Part shown: positions 5,623-14,162 of the stretch, in pieces | How positions within the stretch are numbered: position 1 is the stretch's first letter | How the letters are laid out: the number at the start of each line of letters is the position of its first letter | Assembly (NCBI GenBank): GCA_002407905.1 | Contig: DHPL01000049.1 | Coordinates: 1-14,780, forward strand | Direction: 5' to 3' | Source of the DNA: Anaerolineaceae bacterium UBA5365 | GTDB lineage: Bacteria > Chloroflexota > Anaerolineae > Anaerolineales > Anaerolineaceae | Length of the DNA: 14,780 bases | Made by a program: the position numbers and the translations under genes | The notes under the pieces: model-generated | The model's database searches: none | The model's input: only the letters and a program-made list of their open reading frames with translations | Told to the model about the DNA's origin: nothing

Positions 5623-8600
5623 ATGAAAAAATTATCTGCATTGATCGTAAGTTTGCTCATCTTCTCCATGCTCTTTGGTTCGGTAAGCGCGGCCACCCTG
5701 CCGCCCGGGCCTCAGGGTATGGAAGGAAGAGGCAGCCTGGAAGTTAATAAGTTCCAAGCTGCAGAGGTAGAACAGCTTGACTTTGCGTCTGAAACGGGAC
5801 GCTACATCGTCACCTTCGAACAGCCCCCTGTGGCTGCTTCGCAAGTGTGGCAGGGCAAAATTGACCCCCATGCTGAACAGACCGAGCGGTCCCACGCTTA
5901 TCAAAACGAGCTGGACGCCGCTGCCGCACGTCTGGAGGCGTACCAGCGGGACAAGGTACAGGAAATGCGCTCCTACCTTAATAAAGGTGAGCTCAATGCC
6001 TTCTACCACTACACCTATGTGCTCAATGGTGTCTCGGTGGCACTCTCCTCCCAGGAAGCCTTGCGTGTGATGCGCATGCCCGGTGTAAAAGCGGTGTACC
6101 CGGTCACCCTGGAACAGCCGCTCACCGATGCCGGTCCGCAGTGGGTTGGGGCTGGCGGCATTTGGGATGACACCATGGCGCCAGACAATCTTGGCACCAA
6201 GGGCGAAGGGGTTTTGGTTGGCATCCTGGACACGGGTATCAACTTCGACCATCCCTCCTTTAGCGATCAGCCTGCGGATGGCTTCCAGTACTTCTGGCCT
6301 GGCTCCTATAGAGGTGTGTGCAACGCCTACGATCCCCAGGCCGCGGCTAATCCGGGCTATACCGCTATGTGCAACAACAAACTCGTAGGCGCCTTTTCCT
6401 ATACCAAGGAAACGCTGAGCCCCGAAGATGCCGACGGCCATGGCACGCATACTGCCAGCACCGTTGCCGGCAACGCCGTGGAAGTTGAGGTCAAGGGCGT
6501 TACCACTACCATGAGCGGCGTTGCTCCGCATGCCCAGGTTATCGCCTTCGATGTATGCGATGCCACCGGCTGCTGGGGTGATGCCTCCGTCAAGGCCGTG
6601 AACGATGCCTTGCGCGAGGGCGTGGACGCCTTGAACTACTCCATTTCGGGCGGCAAGTCTCCTTACGGTGACGCTGTTGAGCAGGCCTTTCTGGAGGCTA
6701 CCGCGGCCGGTGTGTTTGTGGCTGCCTCAGGTGGCAACCTACGCACTGAGCCCACGGTTGATGGCAATGTGAACCATGTGAGCCCCTGGGTGATGACCGT
6801 GGCGGCCTCGAGCCATAACCGTAAATTCTCACCCGCCTTCTCCGTAACCAGCCCCGCTGGCTCGCCCTGGGCGAATATGGTGCTCATCCCGAGCAGCAGC
6901 CCCCAGCCCTGGGTCCCAACACCCGACATCGAAATTGTTTGGGGCGGTGATTACCAACTCAGTGCCGCAACCGATAACCGGGATGGCTGCGCGGCTTTCC
7001 CGGCCGCATTCTTTGCCGGCAAGGTGGCGGCGCTCAACCGCGGCGTTTGCAGTTTCGCCATTAAAGTGACTAACGCGGTCAACGCCGGCGCTGTTGGCGT
7101 GATCGGCCTGGCAGATAACCGGCCTCCCATCTCCTGGGGCGGCCTCGATGAAGATTCCGCAACTGCGATTCTTTCCCCTATTCCGGTGGGAACCCTGTAT
7201 TACACCGTGGATGAAACTCGCGCCTTCGAAGCCTTCCTTACAGCTAACAAGCCCGTTCGGATGAGCATCAGCGATAACCAGCGCCTGGTGAACGATGTCT
7301 GGGGTGATATCAAAGCCGATTTCTCCTTCAGAGGGCCCAGCGCGAACAATCTGCCGGTGATCAAGCCGGATATCACCGCCCCTGGCCTGGAAATTCTGGC
7401 CGCTTATAAAGATGGTGATACCGCGGCAAACGGCTCAGCCGAAGTAGACCTCCTGCAGGGCACCTCCATGTCTTCGCCGCATGTTGCTGGTTTGGGAGCC
7501 TTGATGAAGGCCTTGCATCCCAGCTGGAGCGTCTCGGAGATCAAGAGCGCCCTGATGATGACGGCGATCACCGATAACCTCAAAAAGACCGACATGGTCA
7601 CCCCGGCCGACCCCTTCGACTACGGTTCCGGCCGGGCCTGGATCAGCGGTGCCGCGAATGCCGGCATGGTCCTCAGCGAATCGGTAGCCAATTACAAAGC
7701 TGCCGACCCAAGCAATGGCGGCGACCCGCGTACCCTCAACCTGGCATCCATGCAGGAAAATCTCTGCCTGGGCTCCTGTTCATGGACGCGCACCTTTAAA
7801 TCCGTGGCGGATGAACCTGTGCAATATGTGGTTGAAGCCCCTGCCTGGGTCACGGTAAGTCCGGCAAACTTCATCATCCAACCCGGAGCCAGCCAAACCG
7901 TGACGATCACGGCAAATGCCCTGGACTTCGAGGCAGGCACCTGGCAATATGCCTATGTCTTCTTTAAGGTTGTTCCGCCAGTAAAACCTGCCCTGCCTTT
8001 CAAGTTCTTTTTGCCCTTCGTCTCAACTGACCCCGAGGAAACGCCTCCGCCGCTTCCCAAAACACCGCCAGCATATAGCGACCTGCACCTCAGCCTCGCG
8101 ATCATGCCCACAACCAGCACGCTCACGGATAAGATGGTCTTCGAGACACATCGCGATGCCGATACAGGCCTCATCCCCAATGTGCAGGCCATGGCCATCA
8201 CGGATCTCACTGTGGACAGATTCGGCTGGGTAAAGGGCACCAAGCACACCATTGATCTGGCAAAGGATGCCACCCGGGACGAAGTCTTTGACGATGTAAG
8301 TCAGACCTACTACGAGGTCCTGCCAACCCAGGGAATAGACTACATGCGCTACGTGGTCGAGATCACCAGTACCACAGCCTCGGACCTGGACCTTTTCTGG
8401 GGCTACGATATTAATGGTAACGGCCTGCCTGAGGAATCGGAAGCCTGGGGCATGTCTGCCACGCCTTCTGCCCTGGAATACATCAGCGAAATCATGCCCT
8501 ATCCGAATTTCGACCTCTGGTTCCTGATCCAGAACTGGGGAGGTTCCGCTGCACCCACCGACCAGATCACTTTCAGTTATGCTGTGGTTCCCTTTGGGCC

Positions 8601-10446
8601 CGACCCCGGCAATATGACCGTGAATGCCGAAGTGAATGGCGCACCCACCGCCAGTATCCCGGCAGGCCAACCCTTTGACCTGCGTGTGGGCTGGGACGTG
8701 CCCACCGAACCGGAAGACCGCCTGTATGGTCTGATCAATGTCTTCACTGACCCCACTTACGCAACCAATCTGGGTTACACCGTACTGGACGTACGCGTTG
8801 GCGCCGATGATGTGGTGAAAACCGCCTCGCCTACTCTGGCCGGCCCTGGCGACACGGTAACTTTCAACCTCAACATCACCAATTACTATCCCACCGAGAT
8901 GGCCTATACCTTAAGCGACCCCATCCCGGCAGGAATGACCTATGTTGACGGCTCAGCCACTGGCGGTGCTGTTTATGACCCCGTCGCCAATGCGGTGACT
9001 TGGGCGGGAACGATCAGTGGGCCGGTGACCCCGCATTACGAGATGACCACCTCGGATGATGACCCGGATTGCACGGGCTGGTATTTGGATTTGGCGGTCC
9101 TCGGTATTAAAGCCAACCCTAACATTTCAGGCGATGAGGGTCTCTGGGCGCCTGCAGCCGGTGATATTCCCTTCAACTTCTTTGGCCGTGATTATCCTGC
9201 GGTAGGCTTCACGGATGATGCCATGCTGGTCTACGATTACCGGACGAACTGGGTGCCCGCGGAGAGCATTGCCCCCACCAACCTGCCCAACCCGGCCTTG
9301 CCCAATAATTTCATGTCCCCGCTCTGGCAGGACATGGAGGTTGTTTATGATGCTGCTGCGAATAAAGGTGTCACTATTGCAACATCTGGTAAACCTCCTG
9401 TGACACATATAATCGAATATGACGACGTGCAGGTGAAGGGCAACCCTGCCCAAACTTACGACCTGCAGATCTGGCTGGAACACCAACCCGATAAAACAAG
9501 CTATCCAGAGATCGTCTTTGCTTACAACAACATCACCGGGCCAACCACGGCAGCCAAAATTGGCGTGGAAGACCCCGATGGCGCAACGGCAACGGTGTTC
9601 TCAAATGGTGGGGCAACGATCCGTAACGGCTTCAACATCTGCTTCGACTGGTTTGCGCCTAGCTCTTCGGAGACGATCAGTTTCAAGGCCACGGTTGATG
9701 CCGGCGCGAGCTTCCCGCTGACCAATACCGTGAACCACGATAATGAGCATCCTGGCACCCGTCTGGAAGCTGCCGCGGTCACTCTGGAACGCGACCCCGC
9801 GAACGTGGATGTGACCGACGAAGCTACTCTGCGCGCTGCCCTGGCCAACCCGGATGTCACAACCATCAACGTCAAAAACGATTTTCCAGTGGCTAGCAGT
9901 GTCGTTCTGGACCGTCCCCTCACGTTCAATGGCGGTGGGTTTACCCTCAGCTTTAGCGATGGGCCCGGTAGCCGCGTGATCATCACCGCTGAGTCGGTGG
10001 TCAATGACCTCAAAGTCAACGCCGGCCTAACCAATCCAGCCGCCTGGAACAGCGCCTACGGCATCCAGGTGTATAACACCAAAGCCACCCTCAATAACCT
10101 GAGCGCCTCAGGCGGAAACGCCGGCCTGATGGTCAATAGTTCAGATGTAACCCTCAAAGGTACAATCACGCTTTCCGGAAACGGCTTTGGCGGGATGGAA
10201 GTTTCGCAGAGCCCAACGCTGGCCCCAGCCCGCAAGCCCAGCTTGACTGGTGCGAATGTGACCTTCGTCAACGCGGATGATGCATCGCTCAAGCCCACGA
10301 TCTGGGTGGATAAATACGCCGCGGACTTTGGCAGCCTCACACCGGTGGCACTGACCGGTGGAACGCAATTCACCCAGACAACGCTCACCACAGCAGCTGA
10401 TGGCAAGGACCAGCTGCAATACAATATTGTGGTCCCAGTACCTTAA
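5623..10446 (+). CDS. Secreted multidomain S8 (subtilisin-family) serine peptidase
   Basis: 1607 residues. Signal peptide: MKK, a hydrophobic core, and a likely cleavage after VSA (residue 24). An I9-like prodomain follows (about 45-180, containing GRYIVTFEQPP and YVLNGVSVAL). The peptidase domain has a full triad: Asp203 (ILDTGI), His273 (DGHGTH), Ser615 (GTSMSSPH), with oxyanion Asn372. A protease-associated (PA) insert sits between His and Ser, with the Cys456/Cys476 pair. Next come an Fn3-like region starting CLGSCSWTRTF (about 708-785), a proline-rich linker containing FFLPFV (795-800), a beta-sandwich with an EF-hand-like loop DINGNGLPEESE, a DUF11-like domain (about 1063-1130) interrupted by a 200-residue beta insert, and a beta-helix-like end (about 1395-1570). 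It is probably a cell-surface or extracellular protein degrader with adhesive or carbohydrate-facing modules. ATG 5623 is chosen because the signal peptide begins there; the ribosome-binding site is weak (GGGA). Confidence 0.93.
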   Translation: MKKLSALIVSLLIFSMLFGSVSAATLPPGPQGMEGRGSLEVNKFQAAEVEQLDFASETGRYIVTFEQPPVAASQVWQGKIDPHAEQTERSHAYQNELDAAAARLEAYQRDKVQEMRSYLNKGELNAFYHYTYVLNGVSVALSSQEALRVMRMPGVKAVYPVTLEQPLTDAGPQWVGAGGIWDDTMAPDNLGTKGEGVLVGILDTGINFDHPSFSDQPADGFQYFWPGSYRGVCNAYDPQAAANPGYTAMCNNKLVGAFSYTKETLSPEDADGHGTHTASTVAGNAVEVEVKGVTTTMSGVAPHAQVIAFDVCDATGCWGDASVKAVNDALREGVDALNYSISGGKSPYGDAVEQAFLEATAAGVFVAASGGNLRTEPTVDGNVNHVSPWVMTVAASSHNRKFSPAFSVTSPAGSPWANMVLIPSSSPQPWVPTPDIEIVWGGDYQLSAATDNRDGCAAFPAAFFAGKVAALNRGVCSFAIKVTNAVNAGAVGVIGLADNRPPISWGGLDEDSATAILSPIPVGTLYYTVDETRAFEAFLTANKPVRMSISDNQRLVNDVWGDIKADFSFRGPSANNLPVIKPDITAPGLEILAAYKDGDTAANGSAEVDLLQGTSMSSPHVAGLGALMKALHPSWSVSEIKSALMMTAITDNLKKTDMVTPADPFDYGSGRAWISGAANAGMVLSESVANYKAADPSNGGDPRTLNLASMQENLCLGSCSWTRTFKSVADEPVQYVVEAPAWVTVSPANFIIQPGASQTVTITANALDFEAGTWQYAYVFFKVVPPVKPALPFKFFLPFVSTDPEETPPPLPKTPPAYSDLHLSLAIMPTTSTLTDKMVFETHRDADTGLIPNVQAMAITDLTVDRFGWVKGTKHTIDLAKDATRDEVFDDVSQTYYEVLPTQGIDYMRYVVEITSTTASDLDLFWGYDINGNGLPEESEAWGMSATPSALEYISEIMPYPNFDLWFLIQNWGGSAAPTDQITFSYAVVPFGPDPGNMTVNAEVNGAPTASIPAGQPFDLRVGWDVPTEPEDRLYGLINVFTDPTYATNLGYTVLDVRVGADDVVKTASPTLAGPGDTVTFNLNITNYYPTEMAYTLSDPIPAGMTYVDGSATGGAVYDPVANAVTWAGTISGPVTPHYEMTTSDDDPDCTGWYLDLAVLGIKANPNISGDEGLWAPAAGDIPFNFFGRDYPAVGFTDDAMLVYDYRTNWVPAESIAPTNLPNPALPNNFMSPLWQDMEVVYDAAANKGVTIATSGKPPVTHIIEYDDVQVKGNPAQTYDLQIWLEHQPDKTSYPEIVFAYNNITGPTTAAKIGVEDPDGATATVFSNGGATIRNGFNICFDWFAPSSSETISFKATVDAGASFPLTNTVNHDNEHPGTRLEAAAVTLERDPANVDVTDEATLRAALANPDVTTINVKNDFPVASSVVLDRPLTFNGGGFTLSFSDGPGSRVIITAESVVNDLKVNAGLTNPAAWNSAYGIQVYNTKATLNNLSASGGNAGLMVNSSDVTLKGTITLSGNGFGGMEVSQSPTLAPARKPSLTGANVTFVNADDASLKPTIWVDKYAADFGSLTPVALTGGTQFTQTTLTTAADGKDQLQYNIVVPVP

Positions 10447-10465
10447 ACCAAATTCTTCGACTGAT

Positions 10466-10490
10466 AGAGCGGGCTTGTAAGGCCCGCTCT
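10466..10490 (+). terminator. Intrinsic terminator after subtilase 1
   Basis: A 9-bp perfect stem (arms AGAGCGGGC at 10466-10474 and GCCCGCTCT at 10482-10490), a 7-base loop, then the T-rich tail TCCTTTAAT. It lies 20 bases after the stop codon. Confidence 0.85.
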
Positions 10491-10537
10491 TCCTTTAATA
10501 ACCCGGATCTGGCGGCTGCCTGCCAGCCCTAACCACT

Positions 10538-10558
10538 CGCTGGGGGTACCTCCCAGCG
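10538..10558. repeat. GC-rich near-perfect palindrome upstream of subtilase 2
   Basis: CGCTGGG (10538-10544) pairs with CCCAGCG (10552-10558), and most of the GGTACCT centre can also pair. No T tract follows. It lies about 25 bases upstream of the -35 of the subtilase 2 promoter, so it may be an activator or repressor site, or a leftover hairpin of the upstream transcript end. Confidence 0.4.
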
Positions 10559-10582
10559 CAACTCTAACTTCCTGATAAACAC

Positions 10583-10612
10583 TTGCCCAAGAAAATAATG
10601 CGGATTTATAAT
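10583..10612 (+). promoter_or_regulatory. Promoter candidate for subtilase 2
   Basis: -35 TTGCCC (10583-10588), an 18-base spacer and a perfect -10 TATAAT (10607-10612). The predicted start is near 10619, leaving a leader of about 110 bases. The -35 hexamer is identical to that of the ulaA promoter. Confidence 0.65.
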
Positions 10613-10727
10613 TTACAAGGCCTTGGACGCCATTTTGATTTCCTCACACCTAACCAGTTCTGATTAATCTGTAATTTGCTCGACGCAGGGGATAATTTTA
10701 AAGGTTAACTTAACAGAGGAGCACGAA

Positions 10728-13700
10728 ATGAAATTTTTTAAACTACTGGCCTTCATCTTGATCATCGCAATGCTCACAAGCCCGGTTGCGGCACAAAGTT
10801 CCTTCCCGCCAGCTGAGGATCTTCCCCCAAAAGAACTCCCCATCAGGCCTGTTCCAGAAGAGTTCAAGGCGGCCTTTAGGGAGGGTATGTCCATCGAGGA
10901 GTTTATCCAAAACTTTAAGGGGCCCATCCCGCGGGCGCTCTGGCCCTATACGGACCTGCCTCTCACCGTCATCGTTGAGCTGGATGACGAACCCCTAGTT
11001 CCTCGCCTCAAAGCCCTCGCGGCAGAATGCGAAGACCTGGCCGATGTGCAGAAGCGCCACCCGGAGCTGACGAACGCGGTTAAGCTCCAGCAAGATCTGC
11101 TCCTGGACCGTATCGCGCGCACAAACACCAGCTTCGCCCGGATGGTCCACGAGGCCGACTTCTCGCGTTACTCACTTGTGCTCAATGGCTACCGCATGTC
11201 TGTTCCCGCCAGCCAGATTGCTAGTCTGGAGAAGGTTCCCGGTGTGAAACGCGTCAGCATCGCCCGGGAATACCTGCCAAACCTGGCTTATAGCGTCCCA
11301 TTGATCAAAGCCGACCAGGTGTGGTCCATGATCGATGGCACAACCGGATATACCGGAAAAGGGGTCACCGTTGCGGTCATCGATACCGGCATCGATTACA
11401 CCCACATGATGTTTGGTACAACCGGGAATCCAGCCCTCTATGCCAACAACGACCCGACCGTGATCGAGAACGGGTCCTTCCCAACCTTCAAAGTGGTGGG
11501 TGGGATTGACCTGGCCGGCACAAATTACAATGCGTCCAACCGCACCGATCCGGCTGTCTATACCCCAATGCCAGACCCAGACCCACTGGATGAGAACGGC
11601 CATGGCACGCATGTGGCCTCCACTGTGGCGGGCCTGAATGCTGGCTGGGGAACCGGCGTTGCCCCGGACGTAGAGCTGGTGGCAATCAAGATCTTTGGGG
11701 CAAACGGCTCCACGAACCTGGTGATCGATGGCATCGAACGGGCAATGGACCCCAACGCCGACGGTTTTATCAACGATAAGGTGGATATTGCCAACCTCAG
11801 CGTTGGATCGGCCTGGGGTGTGGCCGACCCGGACGATCCTGAAATGCAGGCGGTTGAAAATGCCAGCGCTGCAGGCGTGTTCATGGCCATCAGCGCCGGC
11901 AACGAAGGGGATAACTCTTATATCGCTGGCGCCCCAAGCGTTTCGGATTCAGGTATATCCGTGGCCTCCACGGCTACAGGTCAATCTGCATTACCTTGGG
12001 TGAGCTTTAATAGCCCCACGGGCGACACGCTAAAAGTACACTACATGCCCACTGCTAACACCATTAGTAACCGCGTAGGCGGAGACCTGGTTTATGCCGG
12101 GACCGTTGTGACGGATGGGAATGCCAGGCTGTGTGATGCTGGTAAATTGACCAGCCCCGATGCCTTCCAGGGCAAGGTGGCTTTGATCCTGCGCGGGACA
12201 TGCACCTTCGAGACCAAGTTGAACAATGCCCAAGCGGCAGGAGCGATCTTTGCCCTGGTCTTCGACGCTGCATCCAAGGACCGGATGACCATGGCGGTTG
12301 GAGATGCAACGTTGCCAGCCGGTTTCATAACCGCGACCGAAGCCGGATTGTTAAGGAGCTTGGCGCCGGTGCCAGTGCTGGTGGGTACCCCGGGAGATGC
12401 GGAATACATCGCAACAGAAGCTGCTGTTAATACCATCAGCGACTTCTCCTCAAGGGGACCGCGCGGTTATGATTCGAAGCTCAAGCCCGAAATCAGCGCC
12501 CCCGGCGGCGGTATCTTTGCCGCCATGATGGGCAGCGGGAATAAGGGCGTGACCATGAGCGGCACTTCGATGGCAGCCCCGCACGTGGCAGGTGTGGCAG
12601 CGCTGGTCAAGGAAGCACACCCCAACTGGACCGTAGAGCAGATCAAGGCGGCCTTGATGAACACAGCCGCACCTTTTACAGCTGAACCAGTGGATATTGC
12701 CCGTCAGGGCGCGGGGCATGTGGACGCTTTTGCGGCTGTGTCAACAGACGTGGTAGCGATCGGTGACCCCAAGTTGGTTTCACTAAGTTGGGGACTGGTG
12801 GAGATGGGGCCTGGCATGTTCGAATCAACAAAACAGATCCACCTACGCAATTTCGGTACGGCAGCGGCGACCTACGCAATAGGCTTCGAATTCAGCAGGA
12901 GTGATGCACCCGGCTTGGGCTTCAGTTTTGGTGTCGGCGATTTGGTTGTTCCGCCCAATGGCGGCATGACATCCAGAGACATTACATTGAGCATAGATCC
13001 GAGCCTGCTGCCGCCTTATAAATACTACGGCTATGGGCTTGAACAGGTTCTGCTGCCCAATGAGTTTTCTGGTTTTCTAACGCTTACCGAGAACACGACC
13101 GGGCAGGTGCTGCGCATCCCCTGGATGGTGGTGGTGCGACCGTATGAGGTAGTGTCTTTGCTGCCAGATACGCCAGCCGCAGAAATTGATTACCGGGTCG
13201 ACGGTGAGAAGATCGTAAACCGGGACCCGTATGCGGATAATTATGCTGGGGCCCTGGAAACCGCCACCGTCTACATGACCAGCCCGAACGACCCCATGTT
13301 CAAGGATGCTGCCGAGGTGCGGTATGTTGGTTTTGACTATTTGGAGTCAATCGGCATCAACGTTGTCAATTTTGCCATGTGGGGTCCGGTGCACAGCCCG
13401 CAGCCTTATTTTGATGAAATTGACCTGCTGGTGGATGTGGACCGGGACGGGGAGGTAGATTACACTTTCTTCAACTTTAATCTGCAGAACCTGGGTTACA
13501 GTGATGACGCCAACTTGTGGTGGCTGGCAGTTGTGGACGCCAAGGCGGGTACTGTTGACTATGCTGGTGATTGGGCAAATATCTACACCGATTTCAACAG
13601 CGGTTGGCAGCAATGGTTCCTGGAGCTGGACCTGTACGGCATTGATGACACAGCTACGGTCCTGGTAGCAAGTTTCGATGGCTTGGGCCAGGCCAAGGTG

Positions 13701-13946
13701 GTGGGCCAGGCCGATATCAACCTCCGGCAAGTGCCCTTGGGTTCGAGTTTATTTCCATTAATGCCGGATGGGACCCGCTATTGGATGCCTTTCTGGGTCA
13801 ATGACCTGGGGGCCTATCTGTTAAACAAACCTTTGGGTGTGATGCTGCTGGCCCCGTATGGGAAGGCAGGCGTGGGGCAGGCTTATTTCGTCCCGATCAA
13901 AGTGACTGGCTACCCAATCCAATACATGCCAGTGATTAGCAAGTAG
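10728..13946 (+). CDS. Secreted S8 (subtilisin-family) serine peptidase with PA domain
   Basis: 1072 residues. The signal peptide is MKFFKLLAFILIIAMLTSPVAA, with likely cleavage after VAA or VAAQ. A long prodomain (about 30-195, ending LVLNGYRMSV...VPGVKRVSI) precedes the peptidase domain. The triad is complete: Asp219 (VIDTGI), His292 (NGHGTH), Ser614 (SGTSMAAPH), with oxyanion Asn392 (SAGN). The PA insert between His and Ser carries the Cys469/Cys492 pair. After Ser comes a beta-sandwich region to about 820, then a C-terminal module with a calcium-loop-like DxDxDGxxD at 903-911. The end is GYPIQYMPVISK, an aromatic-x-P tail. It is likely an extracellular broad-specificity protease related to vacuolar/Vpr-type subtilases. 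GAGGAG 6 bases before the ATG is a strong ribosome-binding site. It has its own promoter and terminator. It is clearly divergent from the upstream subtilase, so not a recent duplicate. Confidence 0.94.
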   Translation: MKFFKLLAFILIIAMLTSPVAAQSSFPPAEDLPPKELPIRPVPEEFKAAFREGMSIEEFIQNFKGPIPRALWPYTDLPLTVIVELDDEPLVPRLKALAAECEDLADVQKRHPELTNAVKLQQDLLLDRIARTNTSFARMVHEADFSRYSLVLNGYRMSVPASQIASLEKVPGVKRVSIAREYLPNLAYSVPLIKADQVWSMIDGTTGYTGKGVTVAVIDTGIDYTHMMFGTTGNPALYANNDPTVIENGSFPTFKVVGGIDLAGTNYNASNRTDPAVYTPMPDPDPLDENGHGTHVASTVAGLNAGWGTGVAPDVELVAIKIFGANGSTNLVIDGIERAMDPNADGFINDKVDIANLSVGSAWGVADPDDPEMQAVENASAAGVFMAISAGNEGDNSYIAGAPSVSDSGISVASTATGQSALPWVSFNSPTGDTLKVHYMPTANTISNRVGGDLVYAGTVVTDGNARLCDAGKLTSPDAFQGKVALILRGTCTFETKLNNAQAAGAIFALVFDAASKDRMTMAVGDATLPAGFITATEAGLLRSLAPVPVLVGTPGDAEYIATEAAVNTISDFSSRGPRGYDSKLKPEISAPGGGIFAAMMGSGNKGVTMSGTSMAAPHVAGVAALVKEAHPNWTVEQIKAALMNTAAPFTAEPVDIARQGAGHVDAFAAVSTDVVAIGDPKLVSLSWGLVEMGPGMFESTKQIHLRNFGTAAATYAIGFEFSRSDAPGLGFSFGVGDLVVPPNGGMTSRDITLSIDPSLLPPYKYYGYGLEQVLLPNEFSGFLTLTENTTGQVLRIPWMVVVRPYEVVSLLPDTPAAEIDYRVDGEKIVNRDPYADNYAGALETATVYMTSPNDPMFKDAAEVRYVGFDYLESIGINVVNFAMWGPVHSPQPYFDEIDLLVDVDRDGEVDYTFFNFNLQNLGYSDDANLWWLAVVDAKAGTVDYAGDWANIYTDFNSGWQQWFLELDLYGIDDTATVLVASFDGLGQAKVVGQADINLRQVPLGSSLFPLMPDGTRYWMPFWVNDLGAYLLNKPLGVMLLAPYGKAGVGQAYFVPIKVTGYPIQYMPVISK

Positions 13947-13965
13947 TTCCTAAGATTCTTGCATG

Positions 13966-13994
13966 GCAGGGCTGAGCAAACTCAGCCCTGCTTT
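13966..13994 (+). terminator. Intrinsic terminator after subtilase 2
   Basis: An 11-bp perfect stem (GCAGGGCTGAG at 13966-13976 with CTCAGCCCTGC at 13981-13991), the loop CAAA, followed directly by TTTTGTATT. This is a strong terminator 20 bases after the stop codon. Confidence 0.92.
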
Positions 13995-14126
13995 TGTATT
14001 GCTGGAATAGGGAAACCTGCAATGGATGCTCTGGGTATGCTTATCCTGGCTGACGCACCGCCTTGCAGCACCCAGTTGCTTTATACACCCCGGGCAATGC
14101 CCCTCGCATCGGCTATCCCGGATGGG

Positions 14127-14132
14127 TATACT
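14127..14132 (+). promoter_or_regulatory. Possible -10 element for lplA
   Basis: TATACT lies 30 bases before the lplA start, but the region 16-18 bases upstream (around TCGCAT) is a poor -35. Some promoter is needed because a strong terminator precedes this gene; this is the best candidate and is weak. Confidence 0.28.
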
Positions 14133-14162
14133 TGCAAATCATGCCCCATAAAAAGGAAAACC

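Noticed and set aside
6434..11610. Shared nucleotide stretch ACGGCCATGGCACGCAT in both subtilase genes as evidence of recent duplication
   Set aside because: It encodes the conserved catalytic-His motif (GHGTH). The rest of the two genes is strongly divergent and the spacing of the triads differs (70 versus 73 and 342 versus 322 residues).
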